The notes beneath the pieces were generated by a model. It did no database searches, was not told the origin of the DNA, and saw nothing but the letters and a program-made list of their open reading frames with translations. Shown piece by piece: positions 1 through 7,570 of a stretch of DNA of 64,000 nucleotides. The DNA comes from a virus, in IMG/VR virus record IMGVR_UViG_3300024346_000008, positions 62,001 through 126,000 of that record; one strand, 5' to 3'. Position 1 is the first letter of the stretch. Each line of letters starts with the position of its first letter. The translations under genes were made by a program, and so were the position numbers.

Positions 1-65
1 GGCATCCCATAGTATGTGTGTCCGTATATTCCACCGCCGTGGGGATTTTGGATTTCACCTTTCAT
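1..65 (-). CDS. Partial small protein, runs off the window
   Basis: An ATG at 65 opens a minus-strand frame that stays open to the window edge. Only about 21 residues are visible, beginning MKGEIQNPHGGG and rich in Gly, His and Tyr. It starts 20 bases after the previous minus-strand gene ends, which fits the next gene of a compact operon. No strong Shine-Dalgarno sequence is seen. No function can be given, and a chance frame is possible. Confidence 0.4.
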   Translation of the reverse strand, partial: MKGEIQNPHGGGIYGHTYYGM

Positions 66-84
66 AGATATACAATTAACTGAC

Positions 85-273
85 TTACCCTGCGTCATAA
101 ACAATTCTCCTTCGCTGTGTTTGTTCGTATACCATTTCTTCGTAGATTAACATATGCCCCTCGCATGTAGTAGTGACCCAATGATTAACTGATGCTCGTT
201 CTAAACATATAGAACAATAAAGTTCGTTTTTTTCGTAATAATGTTTTAAGTATTCAAGTATACTAGTTGTCAT
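85..273 (-). CDS. Small Cys-containing hypothetical protein (62 aa)
   Basis: A short acidic protein with a CSIC pair near residue 20 followed by a Cys and a His about 15-18 residues later. This could bind one zinc, but the pattern is too loose to name a domain. Its start overlaps the end of the upstream gene by 11 bases, so the two are probably translationally coupled. It is one of a string of very small genes typical of phage early regions. Function unknown. Confidence 0.6.
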   Translation of the reverse strand: MTTSILEYLKHYYEKNELYCSICLERASVNHWVTTTCEGHMLIYEEMVYEQTQRRRIVYDAG

Positions 274-538
274 ACACAGCGTTTGTTGTTTCCTGTGAAC
301 GTCGGTATTCCTTAATAGCGTCCTTCAATGCCACTACTGAATCTTTGTCATCGGTCCTACCGAAGTACCAGCCGTCTGCTGCCTCGGCCAGTAAACTCAA
401 CGCGGTATTGTATGTACGTAGTTTAATAATTTCATCGGCCATTTTATGAATATCAACTGAGCCAACGTGTCCATTCCAATCACGGTCATGTCCTTGCAGC
501 CAGAATTCTTGAAATATGTTTTCTTGGTCTTCGTTCAT
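263..538 (-). CDS. Hypothetical protein (91 aa)
   Basis: A small, charged, probably soluble and mostly helical protein with no signal peptide or membrane segment. Its ATG overlaps the stop of the upstream 47-residue gene as ATGA, and its own end overlaps the next gene, so it sits in a tightly coupled series. I recognise no domain. Coupling on both sides and ordinary composition support a real gene. Confidence 0.65.
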   Translation of the reverse strand: MNEDQENIFQEFWLQGHDRDWNGHVGSVDIHKMADEIIKLRTYNTALSLLAEAADGWYFGRTDDKDSVVALKDAIKEYRRSQETTNAVYDN

Positions 539-678
539 AGATGCTTCTCCTTTTCTATTTTCATGATTATCTTACCTAACCATTCTTTTATTTCTGGACT
601 GAGATTCCATTGGTCAGGTGGAGTATGATGAGCATATTCTAAACAGTATGCGTATGCCGTCGCTTCTTCTTCTGTCAT
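535..678 (-). CDS. Very small protein (47 aa)
   Basis: A minus-strand frame starting MTEEEATAYAYCLEYAHH and ending in a Lys-rich KIEKEKHL. It joins its neighbours with ATGA overlaps at both ends: its ATG overlaps the stop of the RNA methyltransferase gene, and its stop overlaps the start of the 91-residue gene. This exact junction pattern, the acidic helical sequence, and the fact that it fills an otherwise empty gap argue for a real gene. Function unknown. Confidence 0.65.
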   Translation of the reverse strand: MTEEEATAYAYCLEYAHHTPPDQWNLSPEIKEWLGKIIMKIEKEKHL

Positions 679-1307
679 AGTCCCATATCCTTGATGTAAT
701 CCCAGCACACTATCGCCATTGCCGCACTCACATTAAAACTCCGAAGAACACCACGCTGGGGAATACTAATTCTTTCAAACTCATATTCTGGATATCCGTC
801 ACTTGCTACTTGGTCAGTAATAAGTTTTGGAATACCGTGGCTTTCACTACCAAAGATAAACAAAGGTGACGGGCGTTCTTCATATGCCCAACCGAAATCG
901 TTTTCACCGAGCATATACCCACCGTGTTCACACAAAATAACAGAATGTGTTTTATTCAATTCCCGAAGTTCGGCAAGAATGTGTTCGTCAGCGGTCATCG
1001 GGTCATCATAACTATATTGAACGATATTAATATAATTCTCAGCCCCAACCGTGGAACGAGCATCAAACTTTTTGCGTCCAAAGATATAAAAGTTTTCTGC
1101 CCCCAACAAACACGCCGACCGTAGAGCCATTCCTATGTTGAGACATCCGGTTACATTAATCATTCCTACCGAAAATGGAAGTCTATCTACCTTACAAATC
1201 TGCTGATTCTGTTCTAGTGTATTTTCTTTGTATTCATCCCTGACGTTAAACATCCTACTATTGGTATCGGCAATAATTTTCTTATAATTCACCATTGGGT
1301 TTTCCAT
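675..1307 (-). CDS. SpoU/TrmH-family RNA 2'-O-methyltransferase
   Basis: A SPOUT-fold enzyme of 210 residues expected to move a methyl group from S-adenosylmethionine to a ribose 2'-OH of tRNA or rRNA. All three family motifs are visible. Motif 1 is around residues 51-63 (N..G..N.G...R). Motif 2 is residues 150-160 (FIFGSESHGIP). Motif 3 is residues 181-196, with the SFNVSAA stretch that forms the knotted SAM site. The length suits a minimal catalytic domain without an added RNA-binding domain. A GGAG sequence about 10 bases upstream supports the ATG at 1307. The target RNA cannot be told from sequence; host tRNA during infection is the likeliest. Confidence 0.88.
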   Translation of the reverse strand: MENPMVNYKKIIADTNSRMFNVRDEYKENTLEQNQQICKVDRLPFSVGMINVTGCLNIGMALRSACLLGAENFYIFGRKKFDARSTVGAENYINIVQYSYDDPMTADEHILAELRELNKTHSVILCEHGGYMLGENDFGWAYEERPSPLFIFGSESHGIPKLITDQVASDGYPEYEFERISIPQRGVLRSFNVSAAMAIVCWDYIKDMGL

Positions 1308-1308
1308 A

Positions 1309-1629
1309 CTAATTCTCCGTTAATACTTTAAATTTATAATGCCCACCACGGTTACTTTGCTCCCAACAACACATCCAAAACAATCTGTTATCTTGAAGGG
1401 CATTAATAATACTTTCGTTACCAGACCATCCACCTGTAGAAATGTCGTATGTAATTTCATCACGCCCACGAAAATCTTTGGTATTATACTCCATCCATCC
1501 CCAATCCGCCGCCCACCAAATATCCTTTGCAAATTCCATTAAATGAACAAACTTATCCGTGTGCGGCCAAGTCGTAATTTTATCTAATGCGGCATCAGTC
1601 GGATAACCATCATCATCAAGATTTTCCAT
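1309..1629 (-). CDS. Hypothetical Trp-rich protein (106 aa)
   Basis: A soluble, acidic and aromatic protein with about eight Trp residues, including the stretch DIWWAADWGWMEY. There is no signal peptide. Its ATG overlaps the stop of the upstream 57-residue gene as TAATG, and it is followed at once by the RNA methyltransferase. I recognise no domain. The composition is distinctive and should make homologues easy to find. Confidence 0.7.
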   Translation of the reverse strand: MENLDDDGYPTDAALDKITTWPHTDKFVHLMEFAKDIWWAADWGWMEYNTKDFRGRDEITYDISTGGWSGNESIINALQDNRLFWMCCWEQSNRGGHYKFKVLTEN

Positions 1630-1802
1630 TATTCCTCCTTGGCAGGTTCTCGTACTTCAATCACCTGCTTTACAGAAATTTTTCCATATCGCGGGGTAAT
1701 GTAGTAACTGTAGTTATCGTTATATGGGTCTTCCTCAAACTTAATACAAATATCAACAACTACTTGACCTTGATTATAAAACATAATCCACGGAGTATTC
1801 AT
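1629..1802 (-). CDS. Small protein (57 aa)
   Basis: A frame beginning MNTPWIMFYNQGQVVVDI and ending in a charged tail EPAKEE. It is joined to the next gene by a TAATG overlap with an AAGGAGG Shine-Dalgarno-like run inside its last codons. It starts five bases after the upstream gene ends. The alternating hydrophobic and polar residues suggest a small beta-rich fold. Function unknown. Confidence 0.6.
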   Translation of the reverse strand: MNTPWIMFYNQGQVVVDICIKFEEDPYNDNYSYYITPRYGKISVKQVIEVREPAKEE

Positions 1803-1807
1803 ATTAA

Positions 1808-2257
1808 TTAGTATTCTTTAGTAAAGGTTCCAGTATCCAACAAGTCATCCACACAATCTAAACAAAAGTTACTGCCGTTCCACCAATGCCAACAAAATGT
1901 AATAATATGTTTGGTATCTCTATTATAATGATGCCCGATAACGGCGGCGTTCGGTTTCTCACACAACGTGCAATGTCTAATCGGCAAATCTAATTGGTGA
2001 ATATATTCTTTAATACAATTCCTGCACCATGATTTGGACGACCTAATAACAAAATTACTACATACATCTTTATATCCCAACGGATGTGTGCCGGTTTTCT
2101 TTTTTACATATGAACCATAGTTGTCAGGAATTTTGCATTTACAAGAATGACAGCGAGGGGGAACAAAGAATACATACAGTTTCTTTTTCCACGCACGAAG
2201 TTGATATTTTGTCGGAATCCACTTCGGAATTTTAACGGTAATAACTCTAGTATTCAT
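1808..2257 (-). CDS. Multi-zinc-ribbon hypothetical protein (149 aa)
   Basis: The protein has several Cys pairs spaced as zinc knuckles: CHSCKC near residue 36, CRNC near 80, CTLC near 97 and CLDC near 133. It also has His residues that could complete metal sites. The layout resembles two or more treble-clef or ribbon zinc modules. I chose the ATG at 2257 because it overlaps the upstream stop as ATGA; a longer TTG start at 2290 is less likely. Small zinc-ribbon proteins in phages often bind nucleic acid or host proteins, but nothing here fixes the role. Confidence 0.7.
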   Translation of the reverse strand: MNTRVITVKIPKWIPTKYQLRAWKKKLYVFFVPPRCHSCKCKIPDNYGSYVKKKTGTHPLGYKDVCSNFVIRSSKSWCRNCIKEYIHQLDLPIRHCTLCEKPNAAVIGHHYNRDTKHIITFCWHWWNGSNFCLDCVDDLLDTGTFTKEY

Positions 2258-2469
2258 GTAGACTCCCATGCCCAGGTTGAGATTATCCAATCTTCAATAC
2301 AATCTGTTGTGGAATACTTACTATCAACAATATCTTTTCCGAATTTATAGCACATACGTTCATACCAATAATCCCAATATTCTTTTAGGATTTCTTCTTC
2401 TGACAATGTAATGTACATGGGTGTTACATCATGAGAAGAAACTGGTTGAACGTATGTATAATATTTCAT
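2254..2469 (-). CDS. Hypothetical protein (71 aa), first gene of a transcript
   Basis: A small acidic protein, rich in Tyr and Trp, with no recognisable domain. It is the first gene after the promoter at 2504-2532, so it probably heads the transcript covering 1-2469. Its end overlaps the start of the zinc-ribbon gene as ATGA. Confidence 0.65.
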   Translation of the reverse strand: MKYYTYVQPVSSHDVTPMYITLSEEEILKEYWDYWYERMCYKFGKDIVDSKYSTTDCIEDWIISTWAWEST

Positions 2470-2476
2470 TTTTAAG

Positions 2477-2524
2477 AAAAAACCCCCGTGATGAGTATAC
2501 TTAAATATACACTATCACAGGGGG
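2477..2524 (-). terminator. Rho-independent terminator hairpin
   Basis: Read on the minus strand, CCCCC-TGTGAT and ATCAC-GGGGG form a long stem (arms near 2483-2492 and 2514-2524, with further A-T pairing inside), followed by TTTTTT at 2482-2477. This is a good intrinsic terminator for the exported-protein operon ending at 2556. The same bases hold a promoter for the downstream genes. Confidence 0.75.
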
Positions 2525-2532
2525 TTTGTCAA
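2504..2532 (-). promoter_or_regulatory. Sigma70-like promoter inside the terminator hairpin
   Basis: On the minus strand: TTGACA (2532-2527), a 17-base spacer, TATATT (2509-2504), then TAAGTATAC near the expected start site. Both boxes are close to consensus. It would drive the small genes from 2469 leftward. The -10 box lies in the loop side of the terminator stem. Confidence 0.8.
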
Positions 2533-2555
2533 GGGGGTCTTATTATAATGTTATA

Positions 2556-3224
2556 TTACGGTGACCGATAAAAGAATATCCAATTATCGGAAGTTTCCCA
2601 TCTGCCAGGAAATCCTCGTAAAGAAGATATCCAACCGGCCCATTCACATGCACCACGCCCACGCCCGTCCGTCCCAACTGCTTGTGTGTCAGAACATCCA
2701 ATTACATCATTAACATATCTAGTTTTATATTGTTCTTCAAAATCAAATATAGTAGTTAGTGCCGCACATGCCATTACATATGGCGTACATCGTGTCCATG
2801 TAGGAGCAGGAGGCTCGTCTGTATACATCTTGGTTTGCGGCCATCCCTGTGGATATGATTTAATGGTGTTTGTTATTAAAGTGTAATTACATTTCTGGTC
2901 AAGTGGCATTCCATCTCGTAGAATACAAATCATATCGGCCCGTTTCTGCCAATATCCCACGTTCTTACGATATTTCTCGGGAAACTTGTTATAATATCTA
3001 ACACAGACAGAATCACTATACATGTCAGTTCGCATTACCATTGAACTATCTTCATACATAAACATAACACAACGTGCCCCAATAGACATTAACAATCTAG
3101 TTACTTCTAAGGGTTTAACTCGTATAAGTGTATTTGTAGTTAATGTGTTTGCTGTAGCAGAAACTTGTGTGGTTCCCGTGTCCACCGATGCGGCTAACAA
3201 TTGTAATAGTAATATCCACTTCAT
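2556..3224 (-). CDS. Exported hypothetical protein (222 aa)
   Basis: The N-terminus MKWILLLQLLAASVDTG is a short signal peptide. The mature part is hydrophilic with about eight Cys residues, which could form disulfides outside the cytoplasm. It is the last gene of a five-gene exported-protein operon and ends just before the terminator at 2477-2524. I do not recognise the domain. A role at the host cell surface during infection is inferred from export only. Confidence 0.7.
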   Translation of the reverse strand: MKWILLLQLLAASVDTGTTQVSATANTLTTNTLIRVKPLEVTRLLMSIGARCVMFMYEDSSMVMRTDMYSDSVCVRYYNKFPEKYRKNVGYWQKRADMICILRDGMPLDQKCNYTLITNTIKSYPQGWPQTKMYTDEPPAPTWTRCTPYVMACAALTTIFDFEEQYKTRYVNDVIGCSDTQAVGTDGRGRGACEWAGWISSLRGFPGRWETSDNWIFFYRSP

Positions 3225-3228
3225 TGTT

Positions 3229-3564
3229 TTATGGGATTAGTTTAATACAATCAAACCCAACAAACCCATATGACATTCTAAAGTGTGGATAGGTGAGTTT
3301 ATCAATAAATGGTATGCAATATAAATTTTTTTTATATCCTCGTACAATAACTTCAAACGTATCTGTTGGGATACCCTTGAAAATAGTTAACGTGGAATCA
3401 ATTTCCGTATAGGTTAATCTGTAATTCTTATCGTGGATTGTTTTATTCTTATGCTGTACGATAACCATTAAACTATCGTATTGTAATCTATTATAGGAAT
3501 ATACTATCCGAACAGGTTGTGCCGCCAAGGGCATTGCAAATAATAGTAAAAATAGTAATTTCAT
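3229..3564 (-). CDS. Exported small protein (111 aa)
   Basis: The start MKLLFLLLFAMPLAAQP is a clear signal peptide with an AxA-type cleavage site. The ATG at 3564 overlaps the upstream stop as ATGA, which favours it over the TTG at 3579. The mature part alternates beta-type segments and contains DSTLTIFKGIPTDTFEV, similar in flavour to the other 'DST/DTV' exported proteins here. Probably a small beta-sandwich; function unknown. Confidence 0.7.
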   Translation of the reverse strand: MKLLFLLLFAMPLAAQPVRIVYSYNRLQYDSLMVIVQHKNKTIHDKNYRLTYTEIDSTLTIFKGIPTDTFEVIVRGYKKNLYCIPFIDKLTYPHFRMSYGFVGFDCIKLIP

Positions 3565-4631
3565 GGATACCCAATACAAAATACTTCACATAAATTCCAG
3601 CCAGGATTTACTGACCACACACGAACTCTACCAATTTGTATAAATTCATTACGTATTGGTTGCTGCCACATAAATCGTCCAATAGATAATCCAATTAATT
3701 TATCAGCGGCAGTATCTCTATTTAAGATGGTTCCTAAGTGTGTGTCATCTATCCATAACGAAATAGATGCACCGTTGGGATGTACACCGTTTGCTGCCTT
3801 AAACCAAAATCTATATCGGTGCCATTGTTTATCAAATCGCATTAACTTGTCAGAAAATACATTCGTATATCGTGCATCTCCTTGAACGTGATATGAACCC
3901 GGTATATTCCACAACCCTCCACCTATTTTATAAGTATAATAGCTGGTGAGTATTCCATATCCACATACATGCCTATCATCTTCGTCAATTTGTTTTGTTG
4001 GTCCACCATCAGAAAAATAACAAGGTTGTCCTATATCTGCTCGCATTGCCCACGGCCATCCAGCACCAAGAGTTACTCCAAATGCCCCAGAAAGATTGTT
4101 GACTCGTCCCATCAATAATACTACACCAGACCCACCATACACACTTGACCAACTAGTATAGGGTTGTTCTGGTGCTGATGCTTTACATGCCGTTGTATCT
4201 GCCGAAGGTCTATGTAATGCAAATGCACTATCCCATTTAACCCATATTTCTACGTATGCTTCCGGTAATTGTTGTGGGAAATCTAAATCATATCCCATAT
4301 AATATTTGTCACATACCGGAGTTACTGGATTCGGGATAAGTGAATATTGTAATGCGTTACATGTTGGTTCAAACCCAATAATAGGAGATTGTGCATAAAC
4401 CTTACTATTCTTGGTAGTGGACGTAAATGATTCAACCGACGTATACGTGTAATTTTCTTCAAGTATTGGCGGTATTGTAGTAGGAGTTGATACACTTACC
4501 AATGTCGTATCAATTATATTACCCGCTGTTGCAATTACGCTAGATGTACGTGGAGTTACACATGCCGAAAACTGTTGAGCGTGTACGGGTATGGCAAACA
4601 ATGTAACCAACGTAAATATAAATTTCATCAT
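3561..4631 (-). CDS. Exported protein with predicted jelly-roll (ConA-like) domain
   Basis: A signal peptide (MMKFIFTLVTLFAIPVHAQQ) precedes a roughly 330-residue exported protein. The second half reads like a concanavalin A-like or polysaccharide-lyase-type jelly roll: an EIWVKWDS strand, then KQWHRYRFWFKAANG, then SISLWIDDTHLG, then IQIGRVRVWS. This order is typical of LamG or alginate-lyase-like folds. The ATG at 4631 overlaps the upstream stop as TAATG. It might bind or cut a surface polysaccharide. The fold call rests on pattern only, and I see no proven catalytic residues. Confidence 0.65.
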   Translation of the reverse strand: MMKFIFTLVTLFAIPVHAQQFSACVTPRTSSVIATAGNIIDTTLVSVSTPTTIPPILEENYTYTSVESFTSTTKNSKVYAQSPIIGFEPTCNALQYSLIPNPVTPVCDKYYMGYDLDFPQQLPEAYVEIWVKWDSAFALHRPSADTTACKASAPEQPYTSWSSVYGGSGVVLLMGRVNNLSGAFGVTLGAGWPWAMRADIGQPCYFSDGGPTKQIDEDDRHVCGYGILTSYYTYKIGGGLWNIPGSYHVQGDARYTNVFSDKLMRFDKQWHRYRFWFKAANGVHPNGASISLWIDDTHLGTILNRDTAADKLIGLSIGRFMWQQPIRNEFIQIGRVRVWSVNPGWNLCEVFCIGYP

Positions 4632-5257
4632 TACATCAACGAGGAGCATGTCTCTGGTGTGATGGTCCCACCACCAGTTGTTTTCCAGTTAATACACAAC
4701 TTATCTGCTGCCCGTTGCTTTGCTCCCCCAACCCATTTAGTTGCTGTGGGAAGTGCGTTGTAGTATTGAACACACGTTGGAATATCCTTTTCGCGTTGAC
4801 GAAATAATGTGGTTCCATCATTGAATTTTAAAAACGCACAGAACTGAACACTTTGTCCTGCGTTTACTGTAATTGTATCCTTTGGATATAAGTCCAATCC
4901 TATGGGTTGATAATATACATCGGCATTAAAAAAGTAATTTACATTTGCCGGTAAACTTGCCAATCCTCTACGGATAGATACCAACAAAAACCTATAGGTT
5001 GTCGTATCATCGGGAATACTAAATGATACCGTATCAATTGGCTTTGTTCTCCGATACAATACAGGTACAGTATCTCTGGATAGAAACACAGCAACCATTG
5101 TGCTATCTACTACTTGTGTTTGTGTCCAACTAAGTTTGAAGTTAATCTTCTTAGTTGTACTTGACAAAGTAGCAATAGCCAATGGTTGGCGTGGAGTTCT
5201 TGTTTGTGCGTTCAAAGTAGTTGCACAAACAAGCAATAAACTAAATAACCTTTTCAT
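4631..5257 (-). CDS. Exported protein with bacterial Ig-like C-terminal half
   Basis: Signal peptide MKRLFSLLLVCATTLNAQ, then two beta-rich parts. The N-terminal part (about 25-100) resembles a fibronectin/Ig strand pattern. The C-terminal part contains GLDLYPKDTITVNAGQSVQF, a BIG2-like Ig motif common in exported proteins of some environmental phyla. Such domains usually present other modules at the cell surface. It lies inside the exported-protein operon. Confidence 0.65.
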   Translation of the reverse strand: MKRLFSLLLVCATTLNAQTRTPRQPLAIATLSSTTKKINFKLSWTQTQVVDSTMVAVFLSRDTVPVLYRRTKPIDTVSFSIPDDTTTYRFLLVSIRRGLASLPANVNYFFNADVYYQPIGLDLYPKDTITVNAGQSVQFCAFLKFNDGTTLFRQREKDIPTCVQYYNALPTATKWVGGAKQRAADKLCINWKTTGGGTITPETCSSLM

Positions 5258-5274
5258 AAAACACTCCTTATGTA

Positions 5275-5928
5275 TTACTTAACAATTAATGTAATGTAAC
5301 TGTTTGTTCCAACTTTGTATGTGGTCGTTCCATTTTCTTCACGAATAAATAACGAACGATATGCTGCGGAATTATCTATCTCGGATATACTTTTAATAGA
5401 TAATAAGTTTGTAACACTACCCACAGTTGGTGGTGCTTCTGGAAGAACGATGGTATCCACCTTGATTGAATCGGGTGGTGGAGGTGGTCTATCACCACGA
5501 CGAAGAAGCAATGTAGCAACAGCGGGTGAGGTTGAGAGTAATGTTCTACGGACTGACCATACCCGTGATGTTAATGTTACGGTATCGTTCACTAAATTTA
5601 ATTTAATACTTACCGTATCTGCTAATCCGTTTGCCCGTTTTGATGTGGGTAATGGGCCTGTTACTGCGTCAACTACTACTTTAGATGATATCATCGAATG
5701 TAGATAGTATTCTGGTAAACCAAATCCATCATTCGGAGCTTTCCATGTTACACGAATTCTTAATGTGGTATCAGCAACTCCGTTTAATTGTGCTACTACA
5801 GCAAATGCAACCGTTTCGCCTTCTGGTGATGGTGCCGGTGAAAATCCTGGCCCTACGTCTACTGGTTGTGCATCAGAACATCCCATCAATATAAGCGATG
5901 CCATAACCACATACTTCAGATGTTTCAT
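5275..5928 (-). CDS. Predicted lipoprotein (217 aa)
   Basis: The N-terminus ends in the lipobox LMGC, so Cys17 should be lipid-modified and the protein anchored in a membrane. The mature protein has Ig-like stretches, a Pro run (RPPPPPDSIKVDTIVLP) and a final beta-rich region. It is the first gene of the exported operon, 17 bases before the next gene. A phage lipoprotein made in the cell could block superinfection or act in lysis, but this is inference. The sequence shows only lipidation and beta-rich content. Confidence 0.7.
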   Translation of the reverse strand: MKHLKYVVMASLILMGCSDAQPVDVGPGFSPAPSPEGETVAFAVVAQLNGVADTTLRIRVTWKAPNDGFGLPEYYLHSMISSKVVVDAVTGPLPTSKRANGLADTVSIKLNLVNDTVTLTSRVWSVRRTLLSTSPAVATLLLRRGDRPPPPPDSIKVDTIVLPEAPPTVGSVTNLLSIKSISEIDNSAAYRSLFIREENGTTTYKVGTNSYITLIVK

Positions 5929-5982
5929 TACTATTCTCAGTTAACATGAACATAACCATGCTTACCTATAAATAGTAAACTA

Positions 5983-6864
5983 TCATTTTGTAATACCCAC
6001 AGAACACAATTCTTTTTTACCCTTAAACTTACACCACCGACATGCTTCCTTGCTGGGAGTTGCAGTTTGTTCTGTAATATATTCTCCATTGTCAAAGCAT
6101 GTATCAATAAATTTCTGAAATGAGTTCCATGCTTTGTTTACACTTGGGGCACCATTAGACGGTTCAAACTTACTAATCCGTGGAATAACAAAGTCTGTGT
6201 TTTCCATGATGGTGCGTTTCAGAATAATAAACTCGACGGAAATATTCTTTTCATCAACCCCCAACTGCTGTCCAAAGAAACGCTTGTAGAGCAACAACTG
6301 GCCAATCTTCAGTGGATCACTCTTCTGAGATTGCGTCCATCCAGAACGCGAAGTCTTCAAATCATAGAGAACATATTTCTGTGTTGCTTCGTTATATGTT
6401 ACAATGTCGATATATCCAATATACTGAACCCCTTCACGAACTTCCATTTCCAGTGGAAACTCAATACTATGCAACTTAATGTTTGCCACGGGAAAAATCT
6501 TCTTGTAATTATTCTGTAGATACGATAGAATCAAACACCCATGTTCGTAAAATTCCATCAAAGTTTTCTTATCAGCAAGGAAAACCTTTTCACCTTTGTC
6601 GGATACCGTAGTATTTTCCTTGAAAAGATTGAGCAACTTCTCCTTAAATCCATCGTGAAGGTACATCGTCTTTGCCACATTCTCACTTTGGTTATACAAC
6701 ACATCCAACCATTCTTGAATAGTTTCATGCATAGCTGTGCCGAATATGGTATGAATCGAACTATCGTCCAACTTATGACCATCGACATATTTCAACTGCC
6801 ACGACTTTGGGCAGTTTGCCCACATAGTATACTGAGAATACGAGATACGCTTAGTCGATGTCAT
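5983..6864 (-). CDS. PD-(D/E)XK nuclease, Cas4/AddB-like with Fe-S cysteines
   Basis: A 293-residue RecB-family exonuclease domain. Visible nuclease motifs are GTAMHE (H46), GYIDIV (D153), YDLKTS (D168 and K170) and Q189 with the following Tyr. Four cysteines, C18 plus C275, C278 and C287, match the split 4Fe-4S site of Cas4 and AddB enzymes. It probably degrades or trims DNA ends in phage recombination or replication. It overlaps the upstream gene by 14 bases. No CRISPR array or other cas gene is present, so a CRISPR role is unlikely. Confidence 0.88.
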   Translation of the reverse strand: MTSTKRISYSQYTMWANCPKSWQLKYVDGHKLDDSSIHTIFGTAMHETIQEWLDVLYNQSENVAKTMYLHDGFKEKLLNLFKENTTVSDKGEKVFLADKKTLMEFYEHGCLILSYLQNNYKKIFPVANIKLHSIEFPLEMEVREGVQYIGYIDIVTYNEATQKYVLYDLKTSRSGWTQSQKSDPLKIGQLLLYKRFFGQQLGVDEKNISVEFIILKRTIMENTDFVIPRISKFEPSNGAPSVNKAWNSFQKFIDTCFDNGEYITEQTATPSKEACRWCKFKGKKELCSVGITK

Positions 6865-7087
6865 TTAGAATTTTCGTAAAGGTTTTTTGTGTACGTGCGT
6901 TGTATGAATCTACGGGCGTTGTTTTTCCGGCTTCGTCTAGTAAAAGACGAAGAACTTTCATAACGGTATCTAGATCGTTAATTCTATATTCTAGTGGACC
7001 GTAATTTTCCTGTTCAATTAAGATACTCATTTTACCCGTGAATGTCAATCTCAATTCAGGTACAGTTTCTTTCTTTTTGCGTGGCAT
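6851..7087 (-). CDS. Small basic-start protein (78 aa)
   Basis: Starting at the ATG at 7087 gives MPRKKKETVPELRL, a basic leader followed by a helical protein. The longer frame from a GTG at 7168 would sit inside the upstream gene and is less likely. It overlaps the nuclease gene by 14 bases, suggesting coupled translation. No domain is recognised. Confidence 0.6.
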   Translation of the reverse strand: MPRKKKETVPELRLTFTGKMSILIEQENYGPLEYRINDLDTVMKVLRLLLDEAGKTTPVDSYNARTQKTFTKILNDID

Positions 7088-7088
7088 A

Positions 7089-7448
7089 TTAAAAGGGGTT
7101 GATTGTTGGACGACCATTTGCATGCGCATCACACAGTGTCTTATACCATCCACCACCACGAAGGGCACCTACCTCTCCACAGGTTTCGCAAAGTTTATAA
7201 CTTTCTGTTTCCAATCCAAGAATAAACTTATCAAATTCGTCGTGCATTGGCGATGAATAAATACGAAGACCGCCGTACTTTTCCTTTACTTGGTCAATAA
7301 GAATAATAATATCGCTAATCGATTCCAACTTATCAAATGCTTTATTGACTAATCCATGCCATCCAATATCAACAGATGCCAGTGCTTGTTCTCTGGTGTA
7401 TCCCGCTGCATAAAAACTAGCGGGTGAAAACTTCGGGATATGTTTCAT
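7089..7448 (-). CDS. Small zinc-binding hypothetical protein (119 aa)
   Basis: An N-terminal helical half contains the phrase KYGGLRIYSS. A C-terminal metal site is formed by CETCG near residue 87 and a Cys with a nearby His (LCDAHA) near residue 106. This combination is seen in widespread uncharacterised bacterial and phage proteins. It is the first gene after the strong promoter at 7476-7504, so it heads a transcript. Function unknown. Confidence 0.72.
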   Translation of the reverse strand: MKHIPKFSPASFYAAGYTREQALASVDIGWHGLVNKAFDKLESISDIIILIDQVKEKYGGLRIYSSPMHDEFDKFILGLETESYKLCETCGEVGALRGGGWYKTLCDAHANGRPTINPF

Positions 7449-7475
7449 AATTCCTTCCTTATTAAAGTATACTTA

Positions 7476-7504
7476 AATATAATCAATATACCATTAAAAG
7501 TCAA
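7476..7504 (-). promoter_or_regulatory. Sigma70-like promoter
   Basis: On the minus strand: TTGACT (7504-7499), a 17-base spacer, TATATT (7481-7476), then the palindrome AAGTATACTT at the expected start site (7474-7465). It differs at only a few of 29 positions from the promoter at 16936-16964. It would transcribe the zinc-protein, nuclease and downstream genes. Confidence 0.82.
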
Positions 7505-7570
7505 GTGTTTGTGAGAATATATTCTATTTATAGTGGGAAGTATTAATACCTTAATTATACGGAGTAGTTT

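Noticed and set aside
5967-5974. TATAAATA, the T4 late-promoter box, on the plus strand (also 28601-28608 and 57890-57897)
   Set aside because: All three point toward the plus strand, where no gene follows; such AT-rich strings are expected by chance.
5940-5985. Possible promoter TTACAA-17-TATAGG before the exported-protein operon
   Set aside because: Both boxes are weak; the operon must be transcribed from somewhere, but this site is not convincing.
7525-7532. TATAAATA on the minus strand upstream of the gene at 7448
   Set aside because: Right orientation but about 77 bases upstream of the gene, and a much better sigma70-like promoter lies between; not strong enough to call.
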